Source: an uncultured Rhodospirillales bacterium (GTDB lineage Bacteria; Pseudomonadota; Alphaproteobacteria; Acetobacterales; Acetobacteraceae). From it: DNA of 48,400 bases. Location: contig CAIYMY010000149.1 in assembly GCA_903927465.1 (NCBI GenBank), positions 1-48,400 of the forward strand. Reading direction: 5' to 3'. The translations under genes were made by a program, and so were the position numbers. Positions 36,953-45,450 of the stretch are shown piece after piece (positions within the stretch are counted from its first letter, which is position 1; each line of letters opens with the position of its first letter). The notes beneath the pieces are model-generated. The model saw only the letters and a list, made by a program, of their open reading frames with translations. It had not been told where the DNA came from and ran no database searches.

Positions 36953-37532
36953 CTCCCCAGAAACCACCGCACGGCTCGCTGCGTATCGCGATCTGCTGCT
37001 GCGCTGGAATACCCGTATCAACTTGATTTCAGCCGAAACTGCCAACGAAATAGACCTGCGCCACATCGCGGATTGCGCGCAATTGCAGCCGCTCTTGCCC
37101 CAGGATGGACCGATTGCCGATTTAGGCTCAGGTGCTGGTTTACCGGGCTTGGTGCTTGCCATTCTAGAGCCGGAGCGTGAAATACACCTTGTGGAATCAG
37201 ACAAGCGCAAGGCCGCCTTTCTGATCGAAGCAAGCGCCCAATTGAAGCTGCCCTTGGTACGCGTGCATGTTTGCCGAGCAGAAAACGCGAAGCTCCCCCC
37301 GCTTTCCGCTATCACCGCCCGCGCCCTTGCCCCCCTTATGGTGCTGCTGCCCTACGCAGTGGATTTCCTGGCCCCAAGCGGCGTCGCGGTATTCCCGAAA
37401 GGCAAGACCGCCGAGAAAGAGTTGACGGAAGCCGCCCTGGGCTGGCACTTCACTTGTGAGCGCATTCCGAGCACCACCAATCCCGAAGCAACCATCTTGC
37501 GCCTGAGTAATATCCATCGTGTCCAGCCCTAA
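36945..37532 (+). CDS. rsmG: 16S rRNA (guanine-527-N7) methyltransferase
   Basis: Methylates G527 (G518-loop region) of 16S rRNA using S-adenosylmethionine; loss gives low-level streptomycin resistance. 195 residues from GTG 36945, with LLRWNTRINLISAET, the AdoMet-binding IADLGSGAGLPGLVLAI and VESDKRKAAFL. The frame stays open far upstream, but homologues begin here and the start overlaps the mnmG stop. Formerly gidB. The gene overlaps parA by 14 bases. Confidence 0.95.
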   Translation: MKHSPETTARLAAYRDLLLRWNTRINLISAETANEIDLRHIADCAQLQPLLPQDGPIADLGSGAGLPGLVLAILEPEREIHLVESDKRKAAFLIEASAQLKLPLVRVHVCRAENAKLPPLSAITARALAPLMVLLPYAVDFLAPSGVAVFPKGKTAEKELTEAALGWHFTCERIPSTTNPEATILRLSNIHRVQP

Positions 37533-38331
37533 GCCTGCCAGGCCGAAAATCATCGCCATCGCCAATCAAAAAGGCGGGGTGGGCAAAACCACGACTGCGA
37601 TCAACCTCGCGACTGCACTCGCCACCACGCGCAAAGTTTTGTTGATTGACCTGGACCCGCAGGGTAATGCCTCAACCGGGCTTGGCTTGCCGCGGCAGGA
37701 ACGGGGTCAGGGCAGCTATGCGCTGTTGGTTGGTGCCGCGCCCCTGGCAGAATTGATCAGGCCATCACGCATCCCGCAGCTTGGCTTGCTGCCTGCCGAT
37801 GCCGATTTGGCCGGTGCCGAGATCGAGCTCATCGATGTCGAGGCCCGCGAAAGGCGCCTGCTGAACGCTCTGGACGCCGCCGGAGACGTTCTGACTGGCA
37901 CAGATCTTATCATCATTGATTGCCCGCCATCGCTCGGCCTTATCACATTGAATGCCTTGGTCGCGGCGGATGAGGTTTTGGTGCCGCTGCAATGCGAATT
38001 CTTTGCGCTTGAAGGCGTTTCCCAAATCACACGCACCATTGAACGCGTCAGCAAAAGCTTGAACCCAAATCTCAAGCTCGGCGGCATTGTTCTGACTATG
38101 TTCGATAAACGAAACAATCTTTCTGAACTTGTCGCTGCCGATGTCCGCGCCTTTTTTGGCGACAAGGTCTATGAAACAGTTATTCCTCGAAACATTCGCA
38201 TCACGGAGGCACCATCCCACGGCCTGCCCGTGCTGGTTTATGATCATCGCTCGGCGGGTGCGGAAGCCTATGTCGCACTCGCGCAGGAATGGATCCGCCG
38301 AGAAAAGCAACTGAAGGAAACGGCCCAATGA
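37519..38331 (+). CDS. parA: Chromosome partitioning ATPase ParA (Soj)
   Basis: Deviant Walker A ATPase of 270 residues that forms DNA-bound gradients moving ParB-parS complexes and so the origin. IANQKGGVGKTTTAINLATA (about 14-33) with the signature lysine, LLIDLDPQGNAS (Walker A' / switch I), and IIIDCPPSLGLITLNAL (Walker B). The N-terminus is short, without the helix-turn-helix of plasmid-type P1 ParA, so it is the chromosomal type. GTG 37519 overlaps the end of rsmG; the stop overlaps parB (ATGA). Confidence 0.96.
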   Translation: MSSPKPARPKIIAIANQKGGVGKTTTAINLATALATTRKVLLIDLDPQGNASTGLGLPRQERGQGSYALLVGAAPLAELIRPSRIPQLGLLPADADLAGAEIELIDVEARERRLLNALDAAGDVLTGTDLIIIDCPPSLGLITLNALVAADEVLVPLQCEFFALEGVSQITRTIERVSKSLNPNLKLGGIVLTMFDKRNNLSELVAADVRAFFGDKVYETVIPRNIRITEAPSHGLPVLVYDHRSAGAEAYVALAQEWIRREKQLKETAQ

Positions 38332-39185
38332 AAAAGCCCGCCCGGCTCGGCATGGGTCTCTCCGCCCTTATGGGCGATGCGCCGGCGGCGCCAAGCGCGC
38401 CCCAAGCTGGCCCGCCGCGCAGCTTGCCGATTACTATGATCGAACCCGGCCCCTTTCAACCGCGCATGGAACCGGACCGCCAAGCGCTGCAGGAATTGGC
38501 CGCTTCCATCACTGAACACGGCATTTTGCAGCCCCTGCTCGTGCGCCCGAAACCAGGTGCTGTGGGGCGCTACCAGATCATCGGTGGTGAGCGCCGCTGG
38601 CGCGCGGCACAGATCGCCAAGCTGCATGATGTTCCTGTCATCATTCGTGATTTCGATGACCGCATGGCGATGGCTGCCGGCCTGGTTGAAAACCTGCAAC
38701 GCGAAGACCTGAACGCCATCGAGGAAGCCGAAGGCTTCTCCCGCCTGATCGAACAATTCGGCCTTAATCAGGAAAGCCTCGCGCGTGCTGTCGGAAAATC
38801 ACGCAGCCACGTCGCCAATACGCTTCGCCTGCTAAATCTACCCACCACAATCCGGGAGCATCTGCGCGCCGGTCGCCTCAGTGCCGGCCACGCCCGCGCC
38901 CTGCTGGGTGCGGAAGAGCCCGAAAAACTCGCCGCGCAAATCCTGACGCGCGGACTTTCGGTCCGTCAGGCCGAAGCTATGGCCGCGGCGCAACCGAAAA
39001 ACCCCGAAGCGCGGCGCACTAACGCCAAGGATTCCGATACGCTGGCGCTTGAACGCCAATTGCTTGAACGGCTCGGCCTGCAAGTTGCCATCAAGCATTT
39101 CGGCAAGGGCGGACAGGTCACCATCAGCTATAATGATCTTGATCAGCTTGATGGCCTGATCCGCCTGTTGATGCCCGAAGCATAA
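38328..39185 (+). CDS. parB: Chromosome partitioning protein ParB (Spo0J)
   Basis: CTP-dependent DNA clamp that loads at parS and spreads. 285 residues: N-terminal LGMGLSALMGD (ParA-contacting), the CTP-binding domain with LPITMIEPGPFQPR and GERRWRAAQIA (C-motif), NLQREDLNAIEEAEGF, the helix-turn-helix ESLARAVGKSRSHVANTLRLL that reads parS, and the C-terminal dimerisation segment VTISYNDLDQLDGLIRLL. ATG 38328 overlaps the parA stop. Two likely parS sites lie 1.4 and 4.6 kb upstream. Confidence 0.96.
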   Translation: MKKPARLGMGLSALMGDAPAAPSAPQAGPPRSLPITMIEPGPFQPRMEPDRQALQELAASITEHGILQPLLVRPKPGAVGRYQIIGGERRWRAAQIAKLHDVPVIIRDFDDRMAMAAGLVENLQREDLNAIEEAEGFSRLIEQFGLNQESLARAVGKSRSHVANTLRLLNLPTTIREHLRAGRLSAGHARALLGAEEPEKLAAQILTRGLSVRQAEAMAAAQPKNPEARRTNAKDSDTLALERQLLERLGLQVAIKHFGKGGQVTISYNDLDQLDGLIRLLMPEA

Positions 39186-39212
39186 CGCCCCCCTCACACC
39201 TGGGAGCTTACC

Positions 39213-39683
39213 TTGTCCAAACTCAATGATCTGGATGCCACTGATCTTGCCATCCTCCGCCTGATCCAGGCGGATGCCTCGCTCTCCCTCGGCGATATCG
39301 CGAAGGAGGTGGGGCTGACGCAAACCCCGTGCTGGAAACGCATCCGCCGCATGGAGGAAACTGGGATCATCACCGGGCGCGTGACGCTGGTGAATGCTGA
39401 AAAGCTCGGCCTTGGCATTTCGGTTTTTGTCGCGATTGAAACCGGCGACCATTCCGCCGCCTGGATCGAAAGCTTCGCGAAAACAGTCGCGGATATGCCG
39501 GAAATAGTCGAATGTTGGCGGCTTGGCGGCGATGTCGATTACCTGCTGCGCGTCGTTGTTTCCGACATGACCGCCTATGATGGCTTTTATCGCAAACTGA
39601 CCGCCCGGGTTTCCAGCCTGCGCAAGGTAACATCTCGCTTTGCCATGGAATGCGTGAAATCCACAACCGCGCTTCCTATCTAG
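39213..39683 (+). CDS. Lrp/AsnC family transcriptional regulator
   Basis: Regulator of 156 residues: N-terminal winged helix (LDATDLAILRLIQADASLS, then IAKEVGLTQTPCWKRIRRM) and a C-terminal RAM/ACT-like ligand domain (VFVAIETGDHS to SRFAMECVKSTTALP). GGGAG lies seven bases ahead of the TTG start at 39213. It is followed by a two-gene UxaA-family lyase, which it may control, or it may regulate amino acid metabolism elsewhere; also the LysE exporter at 41271 is a plausible target. All three ideas are inference from position. Confidence 0.88.
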   Translation: MSKLNDLDATDLAILRLIQADASLSLGDIAKEVGLTQTPCWKRIRRMEETGIITGRVTLVNAEKLGLGISVFVAIETGDHSAAWIESFAKTVADMPEIVECWRLGGDVDYLLRVVVSDMTAYDGFYRKLTARVSSLRKVTSRFAMECVKSTTALPI

Positions 39684-39760
39684 AGCCTGCTTGCCAATTG
39701 ACCCGGAAGGGCCTGCGCCCTAGCCTTCGGTAGCATCAAAAAAAGGGAGGATATGCCGGC

Positions 39761-40045
39761 ATGACCGTGCATTTCTGTGTGCATGACGAAGGCGATTCCG
39801 TCGGCGTCGTCGTTGTCGAAGGGATCAAATCCGGCCAGGCGTTGAATGGCTGGATCATGGATCAGGATAAGATGATCGCCTTCAACGCCAAGTCGGATAT
39901 TCCGATCGGCCATAAGCTTGCCGTTCGCGCCATCGCTGCCGGTGACACCATCATCAAATACGGCGTTGATATCGGCAAAGCGGTGAAGAATATCGCTGCC
40001 GGCGAACACTTGCATGTCCACAACGTCAAAACGAAGCGGTGGTAA
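39761..40045 (+). CDS. UxaA-family lyase, small subunit (SAF domain, SuyA-like)
   Basis: Protein of 94 residues that is entirely a SAF domain, equal to the N-terminal part of altronate dehydratase UxaA. Features are the opening [20 protein letters not shown], the stretch [21 protein letters not shown], and the end [14 protein letters not shown]. The separate small-plus-large gene pair matches (2R)-sulfolactate sulfo-lyase SuyA/SuyB more than fused UxaA, though other hydroxy-acid lyases use the same split. GGGAGG precedes ATG 39761. The large subunit begins five bases after the stop. Confidence 0.75.
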   Translation: MTVHFCVHDEGDSVGVVVVEGIKSGQALNGWIMDQDKMIAFNAKSDIPIGHKLAVRAIAAGDTIIKYGVDIGKAVKNIAAGEHLHVHNVKTKRW

Positions 40046-40050
40046 GCGCC

Positions 40051-41226
40051 ATGGGCATCAATCTGAAAAACGCCGCCTTTGAAGGCTGGCGCCGCGAAAA
40101 TGGCCGCATGGGTGTGCGCAACCACGTGATCATCCTGCCGGTTGATGATCTTTCCAACGCTGCCTGCGAAGCGGTCGCGAACAACATCAAAGGCGCGCTG
40201 GCCATTCCGCACGCCTATGGCCGCCTGCAATTCGGCGCCGATCTGGATTTGCACTTCCGCACGCTGATCGGCACGGGCAGCAACCCCAATGTTGCCGGCG
40301 TGGTGGTGATTGGCATTGAACCAGGCTGGACAGGCCGCATTGTTGAAGGCATCGCCAAATCCGGCAAGCCAGTGGAAGGCTTCGCCATCGAACAGAATGG
40401 CGACATCAACACCATCGCCAATGCCTCCCGCGCGGCCTATCGCATGGTGAAGCACGCTTCGCGCCTGAAGAAGACCCGCGCTTCAATGCAGGAGCTTTGG
40501 GTTTCTACGAAATGCGGCGAAAGCGATACCACATCGGGCTTGGCTTCCTGCCCGACGGTCGGTGATTCCTTCGACAAGCTTTGGCAAAACGGTAACACGC
40601 TCGTTTTCGGTGAAACCACCGAACTCACGGGCGGCGAACACTTGGTCGCTGAACGTTGCCGCACGCCAGAAATTCGCGCGCAATTCCAGGCGATGTTTGA
40701 CCGTTACCAGCGCGTGGTCGAAACCAACAAGACCAATGATCTTTCCGAAAGCCAGCCCACCAAGGGCAATATCGAAGGCGGCTTGACCACCATCGAAGAA
40801 AAGGCGCTGGGCAATATCCAGAAAATCGGGAAGAAGTGCCTGGTGGATGGCGTGCTGGACAAGGCCGAAGCGCCGACCCATTCGGGACTTTGGTTCATGG
40901 ATTCAAGCTCGGCCGCGGCGGAAATGGTGACGCTTTGCGCCGCGTCCGGCTTTGCGGTGCATACCTTCCCGACCGGGCAGGGCAATGTCATCGGCAACCC
41001 AATCCTGCCGGTGATCAAGCTTACCGCCAACCCGCGCACCCAGCGCACCATGTCTGAACATATTGATGTGGATGTGACTGGGCTATTGCAGCGGCAGATG
41101 AATATGGATGAGGCGGGCGAAGCCTTGCTTGATTGTATCATCCGCACGGCTGATGGCGAATTGACCGCGGCTGAATTGCTCGGCCACCGCGAATTCAGCC
41201 TGACGCGGCTTTACGAAAGCGCCTAA
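40051..41226 (+). CDS. UxaA-family lyase, large subunit (SuyB/altronate dehydratase C-domain-like)
   Basis: Protein of 391 residues, the catalytic part of UxaA/GarD-type dehydratases or of SuyB. Seen are [19 protein letters not shown] near the N-terminus, [41 protein letters not shown] with cysteines that may bind iron, and [22 protein letters not shown]. These enzymes remove water or sulfite from sugar acids or sulfolactate. No uronate or sulfonate genes are nearby, so substrate remains open. Start ATG 40051; GTG 40039 would overlap the small subunit stop. A strong hairpin follows. Confidence 0.8.
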   Translation: MGINLKNAAFEGWRRENGRMGVRNHVIILPVDDLSNAACEAVANNIKGALAIPHAYGRLQFGADLDLHFRTLIGTGSNPNVAGVVVIGIEPGWTGRIVEGIAKSGKPVEGFAIEQNGDINTIANASRAAYRMVKHASRLKKTRASMQELWVSTKCGESDTTSGLASCPTVGDSFDKLWQNGNTLVFGETTELTGGEHLVAERCRTPEIRAQFQAMFDRYQRVVETNKTNDLSESQPTKGNIEGGLTTIEEKALGNIQKIGKKCLVDGVLDKAEAPTHSGLWFMDSSSAAAEMVTLCAASGFAVHTFPTGQGNVIGNPILPVIKLTANPRTQRTMSEHIDVDVTGLLQRQMNMDEAGEALLDCIIRTADGELTAAELLGHREFSLTRLYESA

Positions 41227-41231
41227 CTAGA

Positions 41232-41265
41232 AAGGACGGCGCGCCAATCGCTGCGCGCCGTCCTT
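41232..41265. terminator. Perfect 13-base stem between convergent genes, probable terminator
   Basis: AAGGACGGCGCGC (41232-41244) pairs fully with GCGCGCCGTCCTT (41253-41265) across an eight-base loop. It sits between the lyase stop (41226) and the LysE stop (41271). Because the stem starts with AA and ends with TT, the tract is weakly U-rich in both directions; no longer T-run is present. Confidence 0.65.
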
Positions 41266-41270
41266 CAGCC

Positions 41271-41915
41271 CTATTGCCGCTTGGCCAAGGCCAAGCCGGC
41301 CCCTAAAGCAATCATTGATGCGCCGGAGATTTCGCGCAGCCGCCGAATGAAGGCGGGCCGCGATGCCGCACCTTCCCGGATACGGCTGGCGCCGATCGCC
41401 ACCACAATATCTGCCAGCGTATTCAACGTGACGGAAATTGCGCCCAGCAGAATAAAGGGCAGCGCTACCGCGCCCGCGCTGGGGTCAAGAAACTGCGGAA
41501 TGAAGGCCAGGAAGAAGGCTGCGGTTTTGGGGTTCAGCGCCTCCACCACCACACCTTCCCGGAATGCGCGCCGCGCCCCCATGGCGGGGGCCGGGTCGGC
41601 GCCAGCCAAACCCTGCGCCGCTTCGTGCCGCGCAGCGATGATGGTGCGCAGGCCGAGCCAAACCAAATAAGCCGCGCCGAGCCATTTCAGCGCCGTGAAA
41701 AGCTCCGCACTCGCCAATACAAGCGCGGAAACACCCAGCGCCCCGGCCAGCACATGCACCAAGCCGCCGAGTGCAGTGCCGAAGCTGGAGGCAATGCCCT
41801 CAGCCCGCCCGCCTGCCAGGCTGCGCGCCGCGACATAGAAAATCCCGGGGCCGGGTGTGACCGCCAGCAGCAGTGCTGCCGCGAGGTAAAGGAAGAATTG
41901 GTTGATATCCGGCAT
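41271..41915 (-). CDS. LysE/RhtB-family amino acid exporter
   Basis: Inner-membrane protein of 214 residues with about six hydrophobic segments. The N-terminal pattern LLLAVTPGPGIFYVAARSLAGGRAEGIAS is the family signature (shown here as AVTPGPGIFYVAARSLAGG), and VVEALNPKTAAFFLAFIPQF is the second. It should export an amino acid or homoserine-lactone-like compound. Start ATG 41915. Its promoter region, shared with the divergent small secreted protein, contains a palindrome ATTGCGCAAT and a ten-base inverted repeat that are candidate operators. An Lrp-type regulator is encoded 2 kb away. Confidence 0.85.
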   Translation of the reverse strand: MPDINQFFLYLAAALLLAVTPGPGIFYVAARSLAGGRAEGIASSFGTALGGLVHVLAGALGVSALVLASAELFTALKWLGAAYLVWLGLRTIIAARHEAAQGLAGADPAPAMGARRAFREGVVVEALNPKTAAFFLAFIPQFLDPSAGAVALPFILLGAISVTLNTLADIVVAIGASRIREGAASRPAFIRRLREISGASMIALGAGLALAKRQ

Positions 41916-41941
41916 GATGATTCTTGGGGCCTCCGTGGCAA

Positions 41942-41951
41942 ATTGCGCAAT
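41942..41951. promoter_or_regulatory. Palindrome ATTGCGCAAT upstream of the LysE gene
   Basis: A perfect ten-base palindrome 27 bases upstream of the LysE-family start. The position suits a regulator binding site, but palindromes of this length occur by chance and no second copy was identified. Confidence 0.35.
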
Positions 41952-41972
41952 CGCCCGTCATCTGAATTACTA

Positions 41973-42001
41973 TCATTGGTTGTGCGTCGCTCAACCAATG
42001 A
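41973..42001. promoter_or_regulatory. Perfect ten-base inverted repeat in a divergent promoter region
   Basis: TCATTGGTTG (41973-41982) and CAACCAATGA (41992-42001) with a nine-base spacer, in the 146 bases between the LysE-family gene and the small secreted protein gene. It could be a dimeric-regulator operator or a leader hairpin of the rightward gene. The surrounding sequence is visibly richer in A and T than its neighbours. Confidence 0.6.
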
Positions 42002-42061
42002 TTGCTTGAAGTTCACGCACCCTCAATGTAATAATAAATCTTCAGCAAGGGGTTTACCGCA

Positions 42062-42361
42062 ATGAGGTTGGTGTTTCTAACGCTGATGGGTGTGTTCCTT
42101 TTTGCCGCGGACACATTGGCCCAAGGTACCGTTACTCAGCCAGGTTATATGCGGCGCGACGGCACATACGTTGCGCCTCACTATAGAACCGCTCCAGATG
42201 CAAACCGTTATAACAACTGGTCCTCTCAGCCTAATGTGAACCCCTACACTGGCCAAAGAGGGAGCGTGGACCCTTATCGCCCTCCAAGCTATGGTTCTAA
42301 TTCTTATGGAAACACATACCGCGCACCTCAGTCCAATCCCTATGGATATGGAAGGCGTTAG
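42062..42361 (+). CDS. Small secreted Tyr/Asn/Pro-rich protein
   Basis: Protein of 99 residues with a clear signal peptide (MRLVFLTLMGVFLFAADTLA, cleavage after AQ or nearby), leaving about 78 residues rich in Tyr, Asn, Pro, Ser, Arg and Gly. The mature part contains YMRRDGTYVAPHYRTAPD and NVNPYTGQRGSVDPY, a pattern met in short hypothetical exported proteins of many proteobacteria, of unknown function. AGCAAGGGG lies ahead of ATG 42062. Its codons are less GC-rich than those of flanking genes. Likely periplasmic or surface-associated and unstructured. No enzymatic motif is seen. Confidence 0.75.
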   Translation: MRLVFLTLMGVFLFAADTLAQGTVTQPGYMRRDGTYVAPHYRTAPDANRYNNWSSQPNVNPYTGQRGSVDPYRPPSYGSNSYGNTYRAPQSNPYGYGRR

Positions 42362-42376
42362 GCCAAGGCTTGTTGG

Positions 42377-42424
42377 GAGCCCTGCGGCTATTGCGATGCT
42401 CAAGCGCGAAAAGCCGTAGGGCTC
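42377..42424. terminator. Long-stem hairpin after the small secreted protein gene
   Basis: GAGCCCTGCGGCT (42377-42389) pairs with AGCCGTAGGGCTC (42412-42424), 13 pairs including one G-U, around a 22-base loop. A smaller hairpin GAGCCA/TGGCTC follows at 42438-42457. No T-run follows, so termination is only one possibility. The 115 bases here separate two convergent genes and contain nothing else recognised. Confidence 0.45.
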
Positions 42425-42476
42425 TGGTTCGAAAGTCGAGCCACGGAAGTCTGGCTCCTCCAGGCCTGACCTACCC

Positions 42477-43055
42477 CTACCCCGGATCAATCCAGCCGAT
42501 ATTCCCATCGGCGCGGCGATAAACCACGTTCAGCCCGCCGCCCTTCTTGTTGCGAAACATCACCACCTGGGCTTGGGCCAGATCGAGCCGCATCACGGCC
42601 TCACCCACACTCAGCTTCTCAATATGCGTCGGGTTTTCGGCAATGATGGCGCCGTGGTCGCCCTGTTCTGGCGCTTCCTCCTCACTCGGGGCTTCAATCA
42701 CATAGCGGCGGCCAGAAGGCGCTTCTTCTGCCAGCGCTTCCCGATTGCCGGCGAAGGACCGCGCATGTTCATTCACGCGCCGGCGATAGCGACGCATGCG
42801 CTTGGCCAAATGCTCGGCGGCCACCTCAAAAGCGCGATGCGCATCGGCACCTTCACCCTCAGCGCGCATCATCAGCCCGCGCCCGGCCTTCAGGTTGATG
42901 TCACAATTGAACTGGCTTCGATGTTTGTGGAAGGTCACATTGGCTTCAAGCGCGTGATCAAAATACTTGGCGGTGATCGCGGTCAACCCGTCGCTCACAT
43001 GGGTTTTCAGCGCTTCACCAGTTTCAACTTGCTTGCCGGCAACTGTGATAAGCAT
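42477..43055 (-). CDS. hpf: Ribosome hibernation promoting factor, long form
   Basis: Binds 30S subunits and drives 100S dimer formation in stationary phase. 192 residues from ATG 43055 (MLITVAGKQVETGEALKTHV), chosen because the S30AE domain begins there. The N-terminal domain (1-100) carries the basic helix RRYRRRVNEHAR, and the C-terminal domain (about 135-190) with SVGEAVMRLDLAQAQVVMFRN is the dimerisation part of long HPF. It follows rpoN on the same strand, the common alphaproteobacterial order. Confidence 0.93.
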   Translation of the reverse strand: MLITVAGKQVETGEALKTHVSDGLTAITAKYFDHALEANVTFHKHRSQFNCDINLKAGRGLMMRAEGEGADAHRAFEVAAEHLAKRMRRYRRRVNEHARSFAGNREALAEEAPSGRRYVIEAPSEEEAPEQGDHGAIIAENPTHIEKLSVGEAVMRLDLAQAQVVMFRNKKGGGLNVVYRRADGNIGWIDPG

Positions 43056-43154
43056 TGGCCTATGCCCTCCCTTTTTCCAAAAGTGGAGGAGCCGCCCCAA
43101 GGCGACCGGGCGTGCGACCCTATGCCTTTCTCCCGGGTCGCCTTTCTGTCCGGA

Positions 43155-44630
43155 TCAGGCCGAGGCGGCCTTCTCCCGTTTGCGCTGCACGGATGATGGG
43201 ATGCGCAGCGCGTCCCGGTATTTCGCCACAGTTCGCCGGGCAATGTCCACACCTTCTTCACGTAGGCGGGCCACAATCGCATCGTCGGACAGGATATCCG
43301 CCGGGCTTTCGGCCTCCACCATGGCCTTGATGCGGTAACGCACGGCCTCTGCGCTATGGGCTTCCCCGCCGCGGGTGCCGGCAATGGCGGTGGTGAAGAA
43401 ATATTTCAGTTCAAAAGTGCCGCGCGGCGTTGCCATCGCCTTGTTGGATGTAACGCGGGATACGGTGCTTTCATGTAACGAGACCTCATCCGCGACATCG
43501 CGCAGGATCAGCGGGCGCAAATGCCCAACCCCGTGGCGGAAAAAGCCATCCTGGCGGCGCACAATTTCGGCCGCCACTTTCAGGATGGTATTGGCGCGCT
43601 GTTCAAGCGACTTCACCAACCATGACGCGGTTTGAAAGCGTTCCGCGATCCAGGTTTTGTCTTCCTTGCCGCACGCGCTGACATTGGCCGAGGCGAAGAA
43701 GCCTTTATTCACGAGCACACGCGGCAGGGTTTCCAGATTGAGCTCTACAATCCAGTCATCATCCGGCCCGCGGCGCATCAGCACATCCGGTATCAGGGTT
43801 GGCGCTGGCGGCGCATCAAAGGAAGCGCCGGGCTTCGGGTCCAGCCGGCGAAGCTCTGCGACCATTTCCGCCATGTCTTCGGCATCAACGCCGCAGATTG
43901 CCTGTAAGCCCTTCAGGTCCCGCTTGGCGAGCAATTCCAGATTTGCCAGCAGCGCCGCCATGGCGGGGTCATAGCGATTGCGATCCTGCAATTGCACCGC
44001 AAGGCACTCTGCCAAATCATGGCAAAACATGCCAACGGGATCGAAGCGCGCCATGGCCAGGCGCACGCGTTCCACCAACGCGATGTCACACCCAAGCGCA
44101 TCCGCAATCACTTGCGCGCGCACATGCAGCCGCCCGGCAGCATCCACAATTGCCAGCAGATTGCCGGCAATCAGGCGTTCTTGCGGAGAGGTAAGGTTAA
44201 GCCTGATCTGTTCCGCCAAATGATCCCGCAAAGACCGTTCCGGCGCTTCCATGGCGTCAATGCCGGAAAGATCATCATCGAAATCGCGGTTGCCGCCACG
44301 GCCAATCGGCGGCAGGCCATTGTCGTAAACATTATCCCATTCGGCATCGAGCGGCGCGGCATTTTCCGAAGGCAGCGCATCGGAAGCGGCGGCAGTGGCA
44401 GCGTCGGCCGGTTCGCTTGCCACCGGCAATGGGTCCGTGCTGCGCCCAGCGTCTGGGCCAGCCAGCGCGCGTTCGTCGCGTTCCAGTAGCGGGTTGCGTT
44501 CGAGTTCTTCCTCGACAAAGGCCGAGACTTCCATATTGGAAGATTGCAGCAGCTTGATCGCCTGGCGCAGCTGCGGTGTCATCACCAGCTGCTGCGATTG
44601 CCGCAGATCGAGACGCGGGCCGATCGCCAT
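43155..44630 (-). CDS. rpoN: RNA polymerase sigma-54 factor
   Basis: Alternative sigma factor needing AAA+ activators, reading -24/-12 promoters. 491 residues: the glutamine-rich region I (LDLRQSQQLVMTPQLRQAIKLLQ), an acidic linker (about 45-115), the core-binding domain, a helix-turn-helix and the C-terminal RpoN box ARRTVAKYRDALRIPSS. All family regions are present. Located between lptB and hpf as in most proteobacteria. The 61 bases to lptB upstream leave room for an own promoter. Confidence 0.97.
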   Translation of the reverse strand: MAIGPRLDLRQSQQLVMTPQLRQAIKLLQSSNMEVSAFVEEELERNPLLERDERALAGPDAGRSTDPLPVASEPADAATAAASDALPSENAAPLDAEWDNVYDNGLPPIGRGGNRDFDDDLSGIDAMEAPERSLRDHLAEQIRLNLTSPQERLIAGNLLAIVDAAGRLHVRAQVIADALGCDIALVERVRLAMARFDPVGMFCHDLAECLAVQLQDRNRYDPAMAALLANLELLAKRDLKGLQAICGVDAEDMAEMVAELRRLDPKPGASFDAPPAPTLIPDVLMRRGPDDDWIVELNLETLPRVLVNKGFFASANVSACGKEDKTWIAERFQTASWLVKSLEQRANTILKVAAEIVRRQDGFFRHGVGHLRPLILRDVADEVSLHESTVSRVTSNKAMATPRGTFELKYFFTTAIAGTRGGEAHSAEAVRYRIKAMVEAESPADILSDDAIVARLREEGVDIARRTVAKYRDALRIPSSVQRKREKAASA

Positions 44631-44691
44631 CAGCGTTGCTCACAAAGCTTGGCGGAAAGGAAGGCGGGGAACATACGGCGCCAATATCCGA

Positions 44692-45450
44692 TTACAGGCT
44701 GAATTTTTCGCCAAGATAGACGCGGCGCACATCCTCATTCGCCACGATTTCCTGCGGATTGCCTTCCATCAGCACCTTTCCATCATGCATGATATAGGCG
44801 CGGTCGATGATTTCCAGCGTTTCGCGCACATTATGGTCCGTGATCAGCACGCCAATGCCGCGATCCTTCAAATGTTTGACCAGATCGCGGATTTCGCCGA
44901 CCGCGATGGGGTCAATGCCGGCCAGTGGTTCATCCAACAGGACATAGGAAGGGTGCGTGGCCAAGGCGCGTGCAATTTCGCAGCGCCGGCGTTCACCGCC
45001 AGAAAGTGCCAGCGCGGGGGCGCGGCGCAAATGCGCAATGCCGAATTCCGCCAGTAATTCATCCAGCATCGCGGCGCGGCGATCACTTTCCGGTTCCACC
45101 ACCTCAAGCGCAGCGCTGATATTCTGTTCCACAGTCAAGCCGCGAAAGATGCTGGCTTCCTGCGGCAGATAGCCAAGCCCAAGTCGCGCGCGGCGATACA
45201 TGGGCAGCATGGTCACATCATGCCCATCCATCATCACGCGCCCTTCATCGGGCTGCACCAGACCGGTGATCATGTAGAAAGTTGTCGTCTTGCCGGCGCC
45301 ATTCGGCCCAAGCAGCCCCACCGCTTCGCCGCGCTGGACTGAAAGCGACACATTACGCACCACAGGCCGCTTTTTGTAGCGCTTGCCGAGCCCGGTTGCG
45401 TAAAGCCCGCCAGCGCCGGGAATGACCTTCATTTGGGACGCGTCATTCAT
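44692..45450 (-). CDS. lptB: LPS export ABC transporter ATP-binding protein LptB
   Basis: ATPase powering extraction of LPS from the inner membrane with LptF and LptG. 252 residues from ATG 45450, which overlaps the lptA stop (ATGA). Walker [19 protein letters not shown]-loop YLPQEASIF, signature [15 protein letters not shown], Walker [16 protein letters not shown], and H-loop [10 protein letters not shown] are all intact. The phrase DEPLAGIDP and the C-terminal GEKFSL are typical of LptB. LptF and LptG are not in the window. Confidence 0.96.
   Translation of the reverse strand: MNDASQMKVIPGAGGLYATGLGKRYKKRPVVRNVSLSVQRGEAVGLLGPNGAGKTTTFYMITGLVQPDEGRVMMDGHDVTMLPMYRRARLGLGYLPQEASIFRGLTVEQNISAALEVVEPESDRRAAMLDELLAEFGIAHLRRAPALALSGGERRRCEIARALATHPSYVLLDEPLAGIDPIAVGEIRDLVKHLKDRGIGVLITDHNVRETLEIIDRAYIMHDGKVLMEGNPQEIVANEDVRRVYLGEKFSL

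Noticed and set aside
42425-42460. GGTTCGAAAG sequence suggesting a tRNA T-loop
   Set aside because: No acceptor, D or anticodon arm can be built around it; the region folds as two simple hairpins between convergent genes.
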